From Protopterus annectens (lineage: Eukaryota > Chordata > Ceratodontiformes > Protopteridae): a DNA stretch of 64,000 nucleotides. Both the position numbers and the translations under genes were made by a program. The notes below the pieces were generated by a model. The model made no database searches and was not told the DNA's origin. It saw nothing but the letters and a program-made list of their open reading frames with translations. The stretch is from assembly GCF_019279795.1 (NCBI RefSeq), contig NC_056739.1:16315292-16379291 (forward strand), written 5' to 3'. Of the stretch, positions 11,330 to 21,549 are shown piece by piece (the stretch's first letter is position 1; the number at the start of each line of letters is the position of its first letter).

Positions 11330-11690
11330 TCAAACCCTATCAGCTACAGTGTCAGATGAACAGTGGACAAGTGGGATGGATGAGAGACCCATTGCCTTGT
11401 GTGAGTAGGTCTTCCCTGTGAGTTAACTTGTGAAGACTTTCCCTGGATAAATACAGAAGGAAAGGGAACCAATGCTATCTGGGCCAAAAAGAAGACACCA
11501 ACAAGATTTTGGGAGAATCTTGTTCTATCTTGAACAGGACCCTTAGTAAGAGAGGAAAGGGGTGGAAGGCATAAAAAAATCCCCTTCCAGTAAAAAGATA
11601 GGGCGTCCACCTTCCATGCAAGAAGACATGGGACTCTGGTGCTAAAGAGAGGAAGTTATCTGTTCAGAGGGGAAGCAAAAAGATTTACCT
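11330..11690 (-). pseudogene. Methyltransferase-like remnant of F3 pol
   Basis: The frame 11344-11610 (MDALSFYWKGIFLCLPPLSS, then IALVPFPSVF) aligns with the DALxxDWPxGLLYAFPPFPLI and WPRQIWFPFL segments of the younger pol frames. It is cut by the LINE; the RNase H part is at 40080-40500. Confidence 0.55.
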
Positions 11691-11963
11691 GAGTAGTAAC
11701 CAAAAGGTAACTGTCAACTCTCCTACACTAAAAGCAGTCAACAAACTTTCAAATATCTCCTGGCATCTTCAACACCACCATCATAGGCCAACATAATAAA
11801 GTGCCACCACCCAAAATAACACATTTAGGTACCACAAACATATATGCAAGTCACATCAGAACAGCAGTAAACATTGCCAAGAAAATGCTTGCAAGTGGGT
11901 ACATAAACCCAAGTCCTGGATCCAGTACCCTTACTTCATCCATTTCTCAGACACCACATATAC

Positions 11964-12249
11964 ATAATAATAATGTCTTTCGGCTTTTCCCGGTTAGGGG
12001 TCGCCACAGCGGAACTCTGGTCTGCTAATGATTGGCAGTGGATTTTTACGGTGCCGAGTTGCCAGCTCGATGCCCAACCTTCAAAGAAGGCACACCCACT
12101 CACGCACGTACATACATACATGTCTTTATAAGTCACTCAACCATGGAGAGGACATGGACTCCACACAGAAGGCGGTCCAGCTGAGAATCGAACTGGAAAA
12201 CCTCTTGCTGTGAGGCGACAATGCTAATTGCTGCACCATTGCAGCGGCC
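11964..12249 (-). mobile_element. tRNA-derived SINE (V-SINE-like head) with target-site duplication
   Basis: Read on the minus strand it starts GGCCGCTGCAATGGTGCAGC and runs through TTAGCATTGTCGCCTCACAG to a B-box-like GTTCGATTC, a tRNA-derived head. The tail contains CCGCTGTGGCGACCCCTAAC and ends in a short (ATT)n repeat. The 11-bp duplication ACCACATATAC flanks it (11953-11963 and 12250-12260), and the LINE reading resumes exactly after it. The head and tail resemble vertebrate V-SINEs by memory; family assignment needs a library search. Confidence 0.8.
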
Positions 12250-12269
12250 ACCACATATACTTAATATAC

Positions 12270-12956
12270 CTCACAAAAGCACTGACTTATTGTTTTTAAA
12301 CATAAATGTTAGAAGTCTGGTTAATAAAGTTCATGAACTAGATCTATCCTATCACATTATTCCACAGAAATAGCCATCCTAACAACGACTTGGCTTAAAC
12401 CCCATATCTCAGACAACAAAATTACACCTTCAGGGTATAATAAACTTCGAGCAGACAGAAATGACAAAAGAGGAGATGGAATAGCTATACTTTTCAAAAA
12501 CAGCCTAACTGTGATGCCTCTAAATCTACAAATATCTACCCTTACTAATACTAACCTACTTCTTGCTAAATTACAAATTAATGAAACAAGCACATAACTA
12601 TACTAGCCATTTACATCCCACCAGGCAATAATATTTCCATCACTAAATGCATCCTTCAATGCATCTCTAATAACACCACCCAATAAACTATTATCATGGA
12701 TGATCTTGATACTGACTGGTTTACCTGTAACTCTAACAACCCTAACAACCACATTAATCTCTATGGCTTCTCACAAATTATCCAGTTCCCTACCAGAATA
12801 GACAAAAAATCTAACAAGTACTCCATTCTCAACTGGGCCCTAACAAATAAACCTACCCATGATCAAAATGCTGGCTGTTTATCACACATCAGTGATCATA
12901 ACCTACCTATCCCTACTCAGGCAACACATGAAAACCCTACTAAGCACACTATATAA
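12270..12956 (+). pseudogene. LINE endonuclease domain, degraded
   Basis: Translation in shifting plus-strand frames gives LNINVRSLVNKVHELDLSYH, then ILTTTWLKPHISDNKI and DRNDKRGDGIAILFKN. A second frame (12696-12956) holds NLYGFSQIIQFPTR and ends in ISDHNLPI with the SDH motif. This is the apurinic-like endonuclease (EEP fold) of CR1/L2-type LINEs, which nicks the target for reverse transcription. Several stops and frameshifts make it inactive. Confidence 0.7.
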
Positions 12957-13289
12957 CATCAAATCTGTAATAACAAACATTTAAAAACACAGGAATTAAT
13001 ATACAGTCTAAAACACTGTAAGTGGAGCCCACTGAAGACTTTACCCTTAGATGCAGCAGTTGAACATTTTAATAATATTTTCCTCATATACTCAACAGTA
13101 TGGCACCCGCTAGAATAGTTCATGCAAAGCAAATTCTGCTCCATGGCTTACTACTGAAACAAAAAAAAAACCTTTAGCAAAGGGACAAGGCCTGGATCTC
13201 CTGGCATACTAGCAAACTCTACCTGATCGTATAACTTATCAACAGCTCAGGAACAAAGTTAAACACCAAATCAAGTTAGACAAAAATAA

Positions 13290-13476
13290 GAAGTTATGTA
13301 CCTACCATAACGTTCCATGTTAGTTGTCTTCTTCTCGCCTTCTTTCTTGCTGGATGGGTTCGGAGCCGATCCTCGGCTCCGACTCGGCCAAAACTAAAGC
13401 TCGAGAGCTAATTCCACCGGCTCGAGGCTCCCCTATATCCCACAATGCTAGGCGGTAACTACTCAGATCTCGTTTG
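13290..13476 (-). repeat. 3' ITR of element 2 with 27-bp extension
   Basis: Inverted partner of 19375-19533. Contains the hairpin TCGGAGCCGA - TCC - TCGGCTCCGA and CTCGAG-containing sequence. The outer 27 bases (GAAGTTATG to ACGTTCC) are absent from the partner. Confidence 0.92.
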
Positions 13477-13686
13477 ATAGCTATACCAAGCAATCCTAGT
13501 CTCCATAGAATGGAGTAGGGAAACCCACCTCAAAACAATCTGCGTAAAAAGTATCGCAGACCGCAGTAAGGATAAAAGAGGTGGAAGAACGTGTGGGAAT
13601 GACAACTTCCAGAGGAAGAACACAAACTGAATTCCTGTTGGTCTGTCCAGGCTTGGGGGAAGGAGGGTGGGGCCTTAAGAAAGAAG

Positions 13687-13779
13687 GCGAGAAGAAGACA
13701 ACTAACATGGAACGTTATGGTAGGTACATAACTTCTTAATGTTAAGTTGTCAATCTCGCCTTCATTCTTGCTGGATGGG
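13687..13779 (-). repeat. Internal complementary region of element 2
   Basis: Complement of the 3' extension up to CTTC at 13732-13735, centre TTA at 13736-13738, then complement of the 5' outer end (ATGTTAAGTTGTCAATCTCG). Confidence 0.92.
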
Positions 13780-13810
13780 ACCACGTCCCTAGCACCTTAT
13801 CCCGGGTGGC

Positions 13811-15566
13811 CTATCGGAACAGACTCTTGAGAACAGTGGAACCAAAATTGGCACGGCTTCTGGAAACCATTTCCAATTTGTAATGTGAAATGAATGTATG
13901 AGGAGAAGCCCAGGTGGCTGCTGCACAAATGGAATCTATTGGCAGCCTATCCTGAAAAGCTACGGATGTAGCTAATGCCCTAGTTGAATGAGCTCTAGGT
14001 CTTGAGGGTAGATTTTGGTGTCTGATCTCATAGATGAAGGTAATTGTAGAGGTGAGCCATCTAGAGAGGGATACTTTAGTAACTGGAAGGCCCAATTTCC
14101 CTTCCGCATATGACAGAAACAATTGATTAGATTTCCTGAATTGTTTAGTCCTGTCTAAGTAATATTCTATGTTGGCGATGAACATCCAAAAAATGTAGCT
14201 TTTGTTCTGACCTGTTCGAATAGTTAGGGAAAAAGACGGGGAGATCAATAATTTGGTTTAGGTTTATTTGAGAGGAAACTTTAGGCAAAAAGGATGGATT
14301 AGTACGGAGGGATACCCTGTCTTTGTGAAACACTAAGTAAGGAGGACGACTGCAAAGAGCATGGAGTTCAGACACCCTTCTCGATGAAGTTATAGCTACC
14401 AGAAAAAGTGTCTTCCAAGAAAGCAACTTCAAAGAACATGAAGCCGCCGGTTCAAAGGGGGGAAGAATTAAAGATGCCAGAACCAAGTTCAAATCCCATT
14501 GAGGCGGGGGATCTTTGATTGAAGGTTTGAGAAGAAATACGCCCCTTAAAAAGGCTTTACAGAGTTTGTGAGCCATGATGCTAGACTCTGAAACACCAAC
14601 ATGAAAATTTGAAATGGCAGCCAATTGAACTCTAATAGTAGATGCAGAAGATCCTAAATGAAAGAGTTCTGCTAGAAAGTCTAGAATAGTCTGGATAGGT
14701 GCAGTAAAGGGATCTATGTTTCTTGATGTTGCCCAAAAAGAGAAGCGTTTCCATTTGCTACTATAAATCTTCCGGGTAGAAGATTTATGAAAGGCTATCA
14801 AGATATCTCGGACCGAGCGAGATATTGAGGGAAGCCTGGCTAAGGTTGGAATCGGAGAAACCACGCTGTGAGGTTTAGAGAAGGCAGAGATTGGTGCAGC
14901 TGACCCGATAGGTGGGTTATCAGATCTGGTACTGGGTCCAGATGCCAAGGCTGCTCCAAAAGGTAACGATGAAGAAAGGGAAACCATATCTGTCGAGGCC
15001 AGTAAGGGGCAATGAGGATCATTGTCACTCTCAAGGTGATGGCTTTCTGAATTAGTTGAGATATCAGTGGAAAGGGGGGAAAGGCATATAGAAGTCCCCG
15101 GGGCCAATCGTGGACTAGAGCGTCTCTGGTGGGATGGCCTGGTAACGGGAAGAGAGTGAAGAAGTCGTGACACTTGCTGTTTTGGGAAGCAGCAAAAAGA
15201 TCGCAGCAAGGCTGGCCCCATCTTAGGAATACTTCTTCTAGAACTGATTTCTTTAGAGACCACTCGTGGGGCATGAGAATTGCTCTGCTCAATTTGTCTG
15301 CAATAACGATGGATTTCCCGGGAATGTGCATTGCTATCAGAAAACGCTGAGAAGAGATCGCCCATTGCCAAAGTCTGAGTGCCTCTCGACATAAAGGGTA
15401 TGATCTGGTTTCGCCTTGTTTGTTGATGTACCACACTACGGACATGTTGTCCGTTTGAATTGCAATAGTCCCAGTGGGAAGAGAGTCGTGAAGGGCTTGC
15501 AACGCTAAAAGCACTGCTCTCATCTCTAAGACGTTTATGTGCAAGTGGCACTCGAAAGGTTGCCAC
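13811..15566 (-). pseudogene. Tyrosine recombinase (ORF3) of element 2, one frameshift
   Basis: Frame 14145-15566 (473 codons) covers the RH-MT overlap, the core-binding part (KIYSSKWKRFSFWATSRNID) and the catalytic arginine segment (ITSSRRVSEL). Near 14170 the frame is lost. Frame 13811-14248 carries the rest: YLDRTKQFRKSNQLF, the HSTRALATS motif and HTFISHYKLE with the nucleophile tyrosine. All catalytic residues (R, HxxR, H, Y) are present across the two frames, so a single indel separates this from an open gene. The first third of ORF3 overlaps pol in a different frame. Confidence 0.85.
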
Positions 15567-16720
15567 GTGCCCTGGACTGTCCTGCCCTGATAATGCCCCC
15601 CCCCCCCCACCCGATCAGGGAGGCGTCTGTTGTCAACGTGGCGACTGGGGGGGGGGGAGTGAAGGGTCTTCCTCGGAGAAGTTGAGGTGATGTGATCCAC
15701 TAAGACAGTTGATTCTTGCATGATTGAGTTATCAATATGGTATGGGACATCAGGAGCTGTTGAAAGGACCATTGAGTAACAGCATCCATTGGAGGATCCT
15801 CATGTGAAAGCGAGCTAAGGTGAGAAGGGGAATAGCTGCTGCCATGAGTCCTAACACCTTCAAAACTAGTCTGGCTTTGACTTTGTTGCATTGTAAGAGA
15901 AGGGAAACTTGGTTCCGAATGTCTGACACTCTCTGCTCTGTGAGTCTGGCTGAAAGACTGAGTGTGTCTAAGATGGCGCCTATAAAGGTAGTAGATTGAC
16001 AAGGCGACAAGGCAGATTTTTCGAAATTTATCGAAATGCCTAGAGCTTGGCAAGATTGGATGGTGAAGTCCCTGGATAGAAGAAGCTGATGTCTGGTGGT
16101 GGCGGTAAGGAGCCAGTCGTCTAAATATGGAAACACCTGGAATCCTTCACGTCTCAAGTGAGCCGCGACCACTGCCATGCATTTGGTAAACACACAGGGG
16201 GCTGTAGTGAGACCAAATGGCAGGGCCCTGAACTGGTAGTGACTGGCTCCCAGCCTGAAGCGGAGATATCTCCTGGAGCGTCTGTTCATCTTGATGTGGT
16301 AGTACGCGTCCTGAAGATCTATCGAGCAAATCCAATTGTCCTGACCCAAGAAGGGTAGAATGGACTGTAGCGTGACCATCCGGAATTTTGTTTTCCCTGA
16401 CATACTTGTTTAAGTAGCTGAGATCCAGTATGGGTCTCCAGTCCCCTGTTTTTTTTGGTACCAAAAAGAATTTGGAGTAGATTCCAGATCCTTGCTGGTC
16501 TGCTGGGACTGATTGGATAGCTCTTTTTGATAGCAGCTTTGAAATTTCTAATGCTGTTTGTTCCCTTAGACCGGGTGGAACGTCTGGAAGGGATCTTTTG
16601 GGTTGGGATGGGATGTGAACAAAGGGAATTTTGTAACCCTCGGATATTATCGACTGTACCCATTTGTCTTGCGTAAGGGAAAGCTAGGCTTTTGGGTACA
16701 GGGATAATCTTCCCCCGACT
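14840..16720 (-). pseudogene. pol: RT - RNase H - Dam-like MT (ORF2) of element 2, frameshifted
   Basis: RT: frame 16147-16464 holds the fingers (MVPKKTGDWRPILDLS) and frame 15750-16403 holds motif A (CSIDLQDAYYH) and an intact YLDDWLL box. RH-MT: frame 14840-15772 holds LEMRAV, QTDNMS, IADKLSRA, CDLFAASQNSK, FPPFPLI and APYWPRQIWF. RT and RH-MT are separated by a shift near 15600-15770 that includes a 13-base C run (15596-15608) and an 11-base G run (15647-15657). The N-terminal linker has a stop near 16685. The methyltransferase-like motif IV is FPPF rather than the DPPY of active adenine methylases. Confidence 0.82.
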
Positions 16721-18999
16721 GCCTCCGAAGGTGGACAGCCGGGCAGCCCCTCAGGGATGCTGAAGGGTTTGTCAGAGAACATTTCTCTGCTACCCTGGTT
16801 TTGCGGACCTCTTCTGCCTCTAGGGCGGCATCTATTATTATTATTCCCCCTCTGCCTCTAGAGGGGAATCGGCCTTGTGCGTCAGATGAGACTCCCTGGG
16901 ATTGTTTGCGGAACCACATCTTTCCTCCCCTCTGACCTTTGGGATAAGGTCTAGAAGGGGTGGAAAAACGGACTCCTACGGCACAGAGAGTCTTACCTTC
17001 TACCTCGCACCTGGTCAATGTATCCTTCACCTGTGGACCAAACAAGGATGATCCATCAAAGGGAGAATTGGTGAAGGACGCCTTGAAAGGGTCCGCAAAG
17101 TTACATAGCCGCATCCAGGCGTGACGTAAGGCAACACCTGTGCCTGTGGCTCTACTCGCCCCATCTGCAGCATATGATACCAGCCGCATGGAGGAGTTAA
17201 CGATGGAATTCAGGGTTGCCAACTGGGAGTTCATTGTGTCTTTGAACCCCTCAGCTGTAGGATCCTTTATCAATTCACCCATATCCTTGAGTAAATCTCT
17301 CTGGAGATGAGTGAAGTGGCATAAGTAATTCAGCGAACGCATTGAAAAGGTCGCTGATGAGAACATCCACTTGCCGTACCTGTCCATGGTCCTAGATTCC
17401 TTATTAGGAGGATGGACAGGAACCGAAGGATCAGCTAACTCCTTCTTAGTGGCTGCAGCCACCACCATGGCATCAACAGGGACACCTTTGGATAAAAAAT
17501 CTTTATCTCTAGGGGCAGTAATAAATTTAGATGGTCTCCTCGGGGTGGGTTCCACTGAATCAGGAGCCATCCAAGCCTTCCTTGCCACCACTTCCATAAG
17601 GGGGTCAAAGGGAGGGGACACCCAGGAGGTAGAAGGGCGAGAGCCAAATGCCTCAAGATACACTGACTCATCCTCCGAAGGGTTAAGGGCTGGCCAGTTC
17701 CCCCTCTGTTTCAGGATCTCAAGGATGTCAGCAAAGGAGACATCCTCAGAGGGGACTCGAGGGAACCTTCGATTCCTCTAAGTCAGTGTCAGAGGTGATA
17801 GACTCAGGGGAGTCAATGTGCTTCCTCTTGCACTGCCTCTTCCTTGGGGGATCTCCTGCCGGGTCAGGAGAGGCCTCGGAAGAGGAGGAAATTCCCAATG
17901 GGGAAACTTGAGGAGTTGGCTCTCTGCGGTCTAAGACAAGGGGGTGAGTAGAAATCACCGCAGGCACTGTAGATGGGGGGGGCTGAAGGAGCCGACTGTG
18001 GGACAGAAACTGGTTCTAGCACGCACCGCATGACCTCGAAGGCACCCCTGTCAGGCAAGGCCAGAGGCCCCCGCTCCGAAGAGACAAGGACCTCCTCTGG
18101 CACCGACAGGGACGGCTCTGAAGCCGATGTCGGAGCCGAACTCACCAACGCCAAAGCCCAGAGAGGGAGAGGGGGTCGGACAAGGGTCCGATGCCACTCG
18201 CCCCCTCGGAGCCGACGAGGGAAGCCCGGCGCCGAGATCCCTCCAAGGAGGAGATCGGAGCAGACGACAGAGCTGAAAGGGAAGGTATCGGATCCGACGC
18301 ACTGACAGCCATGGCTCCGACAAGCCCTGGCTCCGAACTCAAAGGAGTCGGAGGAGGAATGTATTGGGGAACGGAAATAGCCACTGACTGGTGAGTCGGG
18401 CTATGCAGCATTTGGGCCAGTGCCTCGGACTTGAGAAGTCTACTCACTACCCTTTGCAAATCATGGTCAGATAACCTGGAAGACCGTGAGGAATGAGTTT
18501 TATGGCTCCGTTCAGAAAGGAGAGGGGATCCTGGCGACGAATGCACGGAGCCGATAGAGGGGGATCTGTACCTCTTCCTAGACTGTGGCTCCGATAAAAT
18601 TATCAGAGCCGACGGAGTTTTATCAGCCTCGGCTCCAGCCGGAGCCGAGGTAACAGTATGAGGCTTGGAAACATCGGCTCCAGCCGGAGCCGATATCGAA
18701 GCCGACTTAGTCTTTCCAGCAGTCGACTCTGGAACCGGAGCCGACTGTTTGGAAGTTTTGGAAGGCTTCCCCGACACAGACTGAGTCGGGGGGCCTTCAG
18801 GCTTTAATAAGCCCCACAAGATTAGCTTGTTCTTGCGTTCCTGCAGGACTCTAGGGCTAAAACCATGACAAACAGCACAAGAGTCCTGCAGGTGCACAGA
18901 TCCCAGGCAATACACACAAGAAGTTTGACCGTCTGTCAGAGACATTTTCTGACAGCACGAGTCACACTTCTTGAAGCCTGAGACCTTGTCTTTTGACAT
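16647..18999 (-). pseudogene. gag: Gag (ORF1) of element 2, frameshifted
   Basis: Start codon at 18999-18997 (MSKDKVSGFKKC). Zinc region CDSCCQKM, CVYCLG, H, CAVCH. Frame 18142-19032 carries the N-terminus and Ser/Ala/Pro region with SAPAGAD-type repeats. Frames at 17746-18154 carry the middle (RKRQCKRKHIDSPESI). Frame 16647-17663 carries the conserved core (AMVVAAATKKELADPSVPVH, FSSATFSMRSLNYLCHFTHL) and the RG-rich end. At least two frameshifts. Two 21-22-bp palindromes of the GGCTCC/GGAGCC type lie at 18629-18649 and 18673-18694. Confidence 0.82.
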
Positions 19000-19374
19000 T
19001 GTAAAAAGGAGTGCCTGACACAACACAAACACACTACAGACACACCCTTTACAGAAAAAATTATTAAATTATTAAATTAAATTATTAAAGGCGAAAACAA
19101 GCCACAAACACACACACATGAGCCCTTAACAGAAAAAAGGACAACTAATTTAGTCACTAATGGACTGGGGGAAGGGTAGGGGCCGAAGGCCTACAAGATA
19201 AGGGAAGAAAGGGAAAAAAGACTCGACAAACAGGGGTCGATTGATCTAAATACTTAAATTAAACTAAAAGGTTATGTATGACAACAAAAAAGGGGGTTTT
19301 AGAAGTACCTAATAAGGTAAAAGTCTAACTCACCTGCCTGAGCCGGTAGAAAAGCACCTCGTCAGCTATAGCGG

Positions 19375-19533
19375 CAAACGAGATCTGAGTAGTTACCGCC
19401 TAGCATTGTGGGACATAGGGGAGCCTCGAGCCGGTGGAATTAGCTCTCGAGCTTTAGTTTTGGCCGAGTCCGAGCCGAGGATCGGCTCCGAACCCATCCA
19501 GCAAGAATGAAGGCGAGATTGACAACTTAACAT
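19375..19533 (-). repeat. 5' ITR of element 2
   Basis: Starts CAAACGAGATCTGAGTAG and ends AACTTAACAT. Inverted match to 13290-13476 without the extension. Confidence 0.92.
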
Positions 19534-19604
19534 GAATTATTATACTAACATGCAAGTTAAGTATCAAAATAACCCACAACATTCTGGGCTACAATCAAAA
19601 ATAA
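19534..19604 (+). mobile_element. L2/CR1-like LINE, segment 2
   Basis: A 71-bp island between elements 2 and 3. A plus-strand frame reads YYTNMQVKYQNNPQHSGLQS, which fits the EN-RT linker of the LINE. It shows that elements 2 and 3 inserted 71 bp apart in the same LINE. Confidence 0.65.
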
Positions 19605-19790
19605 GAAGTTATGTACTCACCATAACGTTCCATCTGAGTAGGTAGCTTCATTTGTCTGCAACCTGTGGGTCTTGGATCCGATATCGGATCCGAGCCGGCA
19701 ACTTGTTTCAAGCTAATGGATACGAGCTCCTAGCTCCTCTCCTCACCCATAATCCCCTGCTAACCCTCCATGACCTCAGATCGAGTTTGC
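19605..19790 (-). repeat. 3' ITR of element 3 with extension
   Basis: Inverted partner of 25408-25567. Shared blocks include CCTGTGGGTCTTGGATCCGA and CTCACCCATAATCCCCTGCT. The extension starts GAAGTTATGTACTCACCATA. Confidence 0.92.
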
Positions 19791-19868
19791 CCCTCAATAT
19801 ATACCCAAAAACGGGTATCCAACTAAAATAGATCCGAAGAAGGCCAGGGGGAAGGAGGGGGGGATAGT

Positions 19869-19974
19869 TGCAGACAAATGAAGCTACCTACTCAGATGGA
19901 ACGTTATGGTGAGTACATAACTTCTTAATCTGAAGTAGGGAGTTCATTTGTCAGCAACCTGTGGGACAGAGTCC
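19869..19974 (-). repeat. Internal complementary region of element 3
   Basis: ACGTTATGGTGAGTACATAA then CTTC (19921-19924), centre TTA (19925-19927), then the complement of the 5' outer end (ATCTGAAGTAGGGAGTTCAT). Confidence 0.92.
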
Positions 19975-20000
19975 CCAGCTACCTGAACCTTGAGTGGCCA

Positions 20001-21549
20001 TCATGGAAGGATATTGCGAAGCACCACAGAGCCAAAGGATGCTCTCCCTCTAGAAATCACGTCCAGTTTGTAGTCGTTAATAAAGGTATGAGATGAAGCC
20101 CAAGTGGCTGCCGAACAAATATCATCCAATAGAACTCTAGACTTGAAGGCCGCAGAAGTAGAGATGGAACGAGTGGAATGTATGCGAACTCCTTCCGGTG
20201 CGGGTCTCCCAGAGGCTTGGTACGCCAATAGGATACATTGAGAAATCCAGCGTGATAGAGATACTTTTGATATTGCTTTCCCCAAATTAAAATTGGCAAA
20301 GGAAACGAACAGCTGGTCGGATTGTCTATGACCAGCTGTTCTATGAGTATAAAAGTGAAGCTGCCTATGAACATCTAATGAGTGCAGCTTGTACTCTCCT
20401 TTATTCTGATATTTAGGGAAGAAAACCGGTAAATTTACGGATTGATTTATGTTGGTTTCTGATGCTATCTTGCAAAGAAAAGAGGGATTGATCCTGAGGT
20501 ACACTCTGTCTGGGTGAAAGATCAAACAAGGAGGCTTCACAGAAAGAGCTTGAAGCTCCGAAACTCTTTTTGCTGAAGTGATGGCTACAAGGAATGCTGT
20601 TTTCCAGGACAACAATTTGAGATCTACTGAAGCAATGGGTTCAAAAGGTGGAGCAGTCAAGGCTTGAAGAACTAGTGAAAGATCTCACGGTGGTACGGCT
20701 TCTTTTATAGGGGGGTCTAAGCAAGAAGGTGCCCTTGAGAAAGGTTTTACACAACTTGGCCGACATCAAAGGCCCTGTATCATGTCCCACATGGTAATGT
20801 GAGATGGCTGCCAATTGCACTTTGACAGTTGAACAACTAGCGCCTTCCTGAAAAAGTTCTGTTAGGAAGTCTAATATGGACGGAAGAGGAGCCGTAAAGG
20901 GATCTAGATCATGATGCTCCGCCCAGATGGAGAAACGTATCCATTTACTGCGGTACACTTTCCTGGTGGAGGGCTTATGCTCTGCCACAAGGATGGCTTT
21001 GACTGGTGAAGAGATACCGGGAGTCCTAACTAGGAGTGGAACTGGAGCAACCAAGCTGTCAGTTTCAGATTGTCCAGGTTTGGGGTCGGTAAGTTCGACG
21101 GATGGGAGATTAGATCCAGAATCCAAGGAGGATTCACTAGGTGAGACCACAGGTAAGGGAACCAAATTTGCCGAAGCCAGAATGGGGCAATGAGGATCAT
21201 CCTGCTCCCCAACCGGGAGGCTTTCTGTAAGAGTTGCAGCATCAGGGATAGAGGAGGATAGGCATAAAGCAGACCGGGTGGCCAAGCATGCACCAGAGCG
21301 TCTCTTGGAGTTTCCCTTGGAGGGGGAATCAGAGCAAAGAAATTGCCGCATTTGGTGTTTGAGGGAGACGCAAAAAGATCGCAGCAGGGTTACGCCCATA
21401 TTGCGAATATTTGCTTCGCTATTAGTGGATTGAGAGACCATTCGTACGGGGTAAGAAGGGTGCGACTGAGTTTGTCCGCTAGGATGTTGGTCCGTCCCGG
21501 AATGTGCGTTGCAATCAGAAAGCGGTTGGTGGAGATCGCCCATTCCCAC
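20001..21549 (-). pseudogene. Tyrosine recombinase (ORF3) of element 3, one frameshift
   Basis: Frame 20001-20660 (219 codons) carries the whole catalytic half: ITSAKRVSEL, VHRQLHFYTHRTAGHRQSDQ, HSTRSISTS and INDYKLDVISRG with the tyrosine. Frame 20641-21549 carries the core-binding part (RKVYRSKWIRFSIWAEHHDL) and the overlap with pol. They differ by one frameshift near 20650-20690. In the last motif the residue before the tyrosine is D (NDY), where other copies have H (SHY). The protein would resolve the circular intermediate into the target. Confidence 0.85.

Larger units (their letters stand above)
9862..11690 (-). mobile_element. Old DIRS-like copy F3, 3' part
   Basis: A divergent DIRS family. 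A 3' terminal repeat (about 9862-10100) matches, inverted, the 5' repeat at 40520-40730. An ICR-like stretch at about 10185-10270 joins the complements of both ends (ACTGTTATGGTA, then TATGTCCTTCC). Recombinase and methyltransferase remnants follow. The L2-like LINE interrupts it at about 11690; it resumes at 40080. Confidence 0.65.
11690..13289 (+). mobile_element. L2/CR1-like LINE, segment 1 (5' part)
   Basis: First of four pieces of one plus-strand LINE inserted in F3. It contains a non-coding or highly decayed start (11690-11963), a SINE insertion (11964-12249) and the endonuclease region (12270-12956). It ends in a stretch reading APWLTTETKKK, as in the linker between EN and RT of L2/CR1 elements. 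The 5' limit is set by where F3 homology stops and is accurate to about 20 bp. Element 2 interrupts it at 13290. Confidence 0.75.
13290..19533 (-). mobile_element. DIRS-like retrotransposon, element 2
   Basis: Complete, about 6.24 kb, inserted in the LINE between its EN and RT parts. The ITR pair differs by about 2 bases in 120, so it is fairly young. It has all coding regions, each with one or more frameshifts. The leader (19000-19374) is AT-rich with TTATTAAA repeats and CACACA and holds no gene. Bases 13287-13289 (taa) beside the 3' end equal the complement of the ICR centre. Confidence 0.93.

Noticed and set aside
12180..12249. Possible tRNA gene on the minus strand
   Set aside because: Only A- and B-box-like parts of a SINE head; no complete cloverleaf, and it is flanked by a retroposition duplication.
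14145..15566. Treating the N-terminal 250 codons of the recombinase frame as a separate gene
   Set aside because: It is continuous with the recombinase in the same phase in several copies, so it is handled as part of ORF3.
19534..19604. A separate short element between elements 2 and 3
   Set aside because: Its reading and position fit the LINE EN-RT linker, so it is a LINE remnant.
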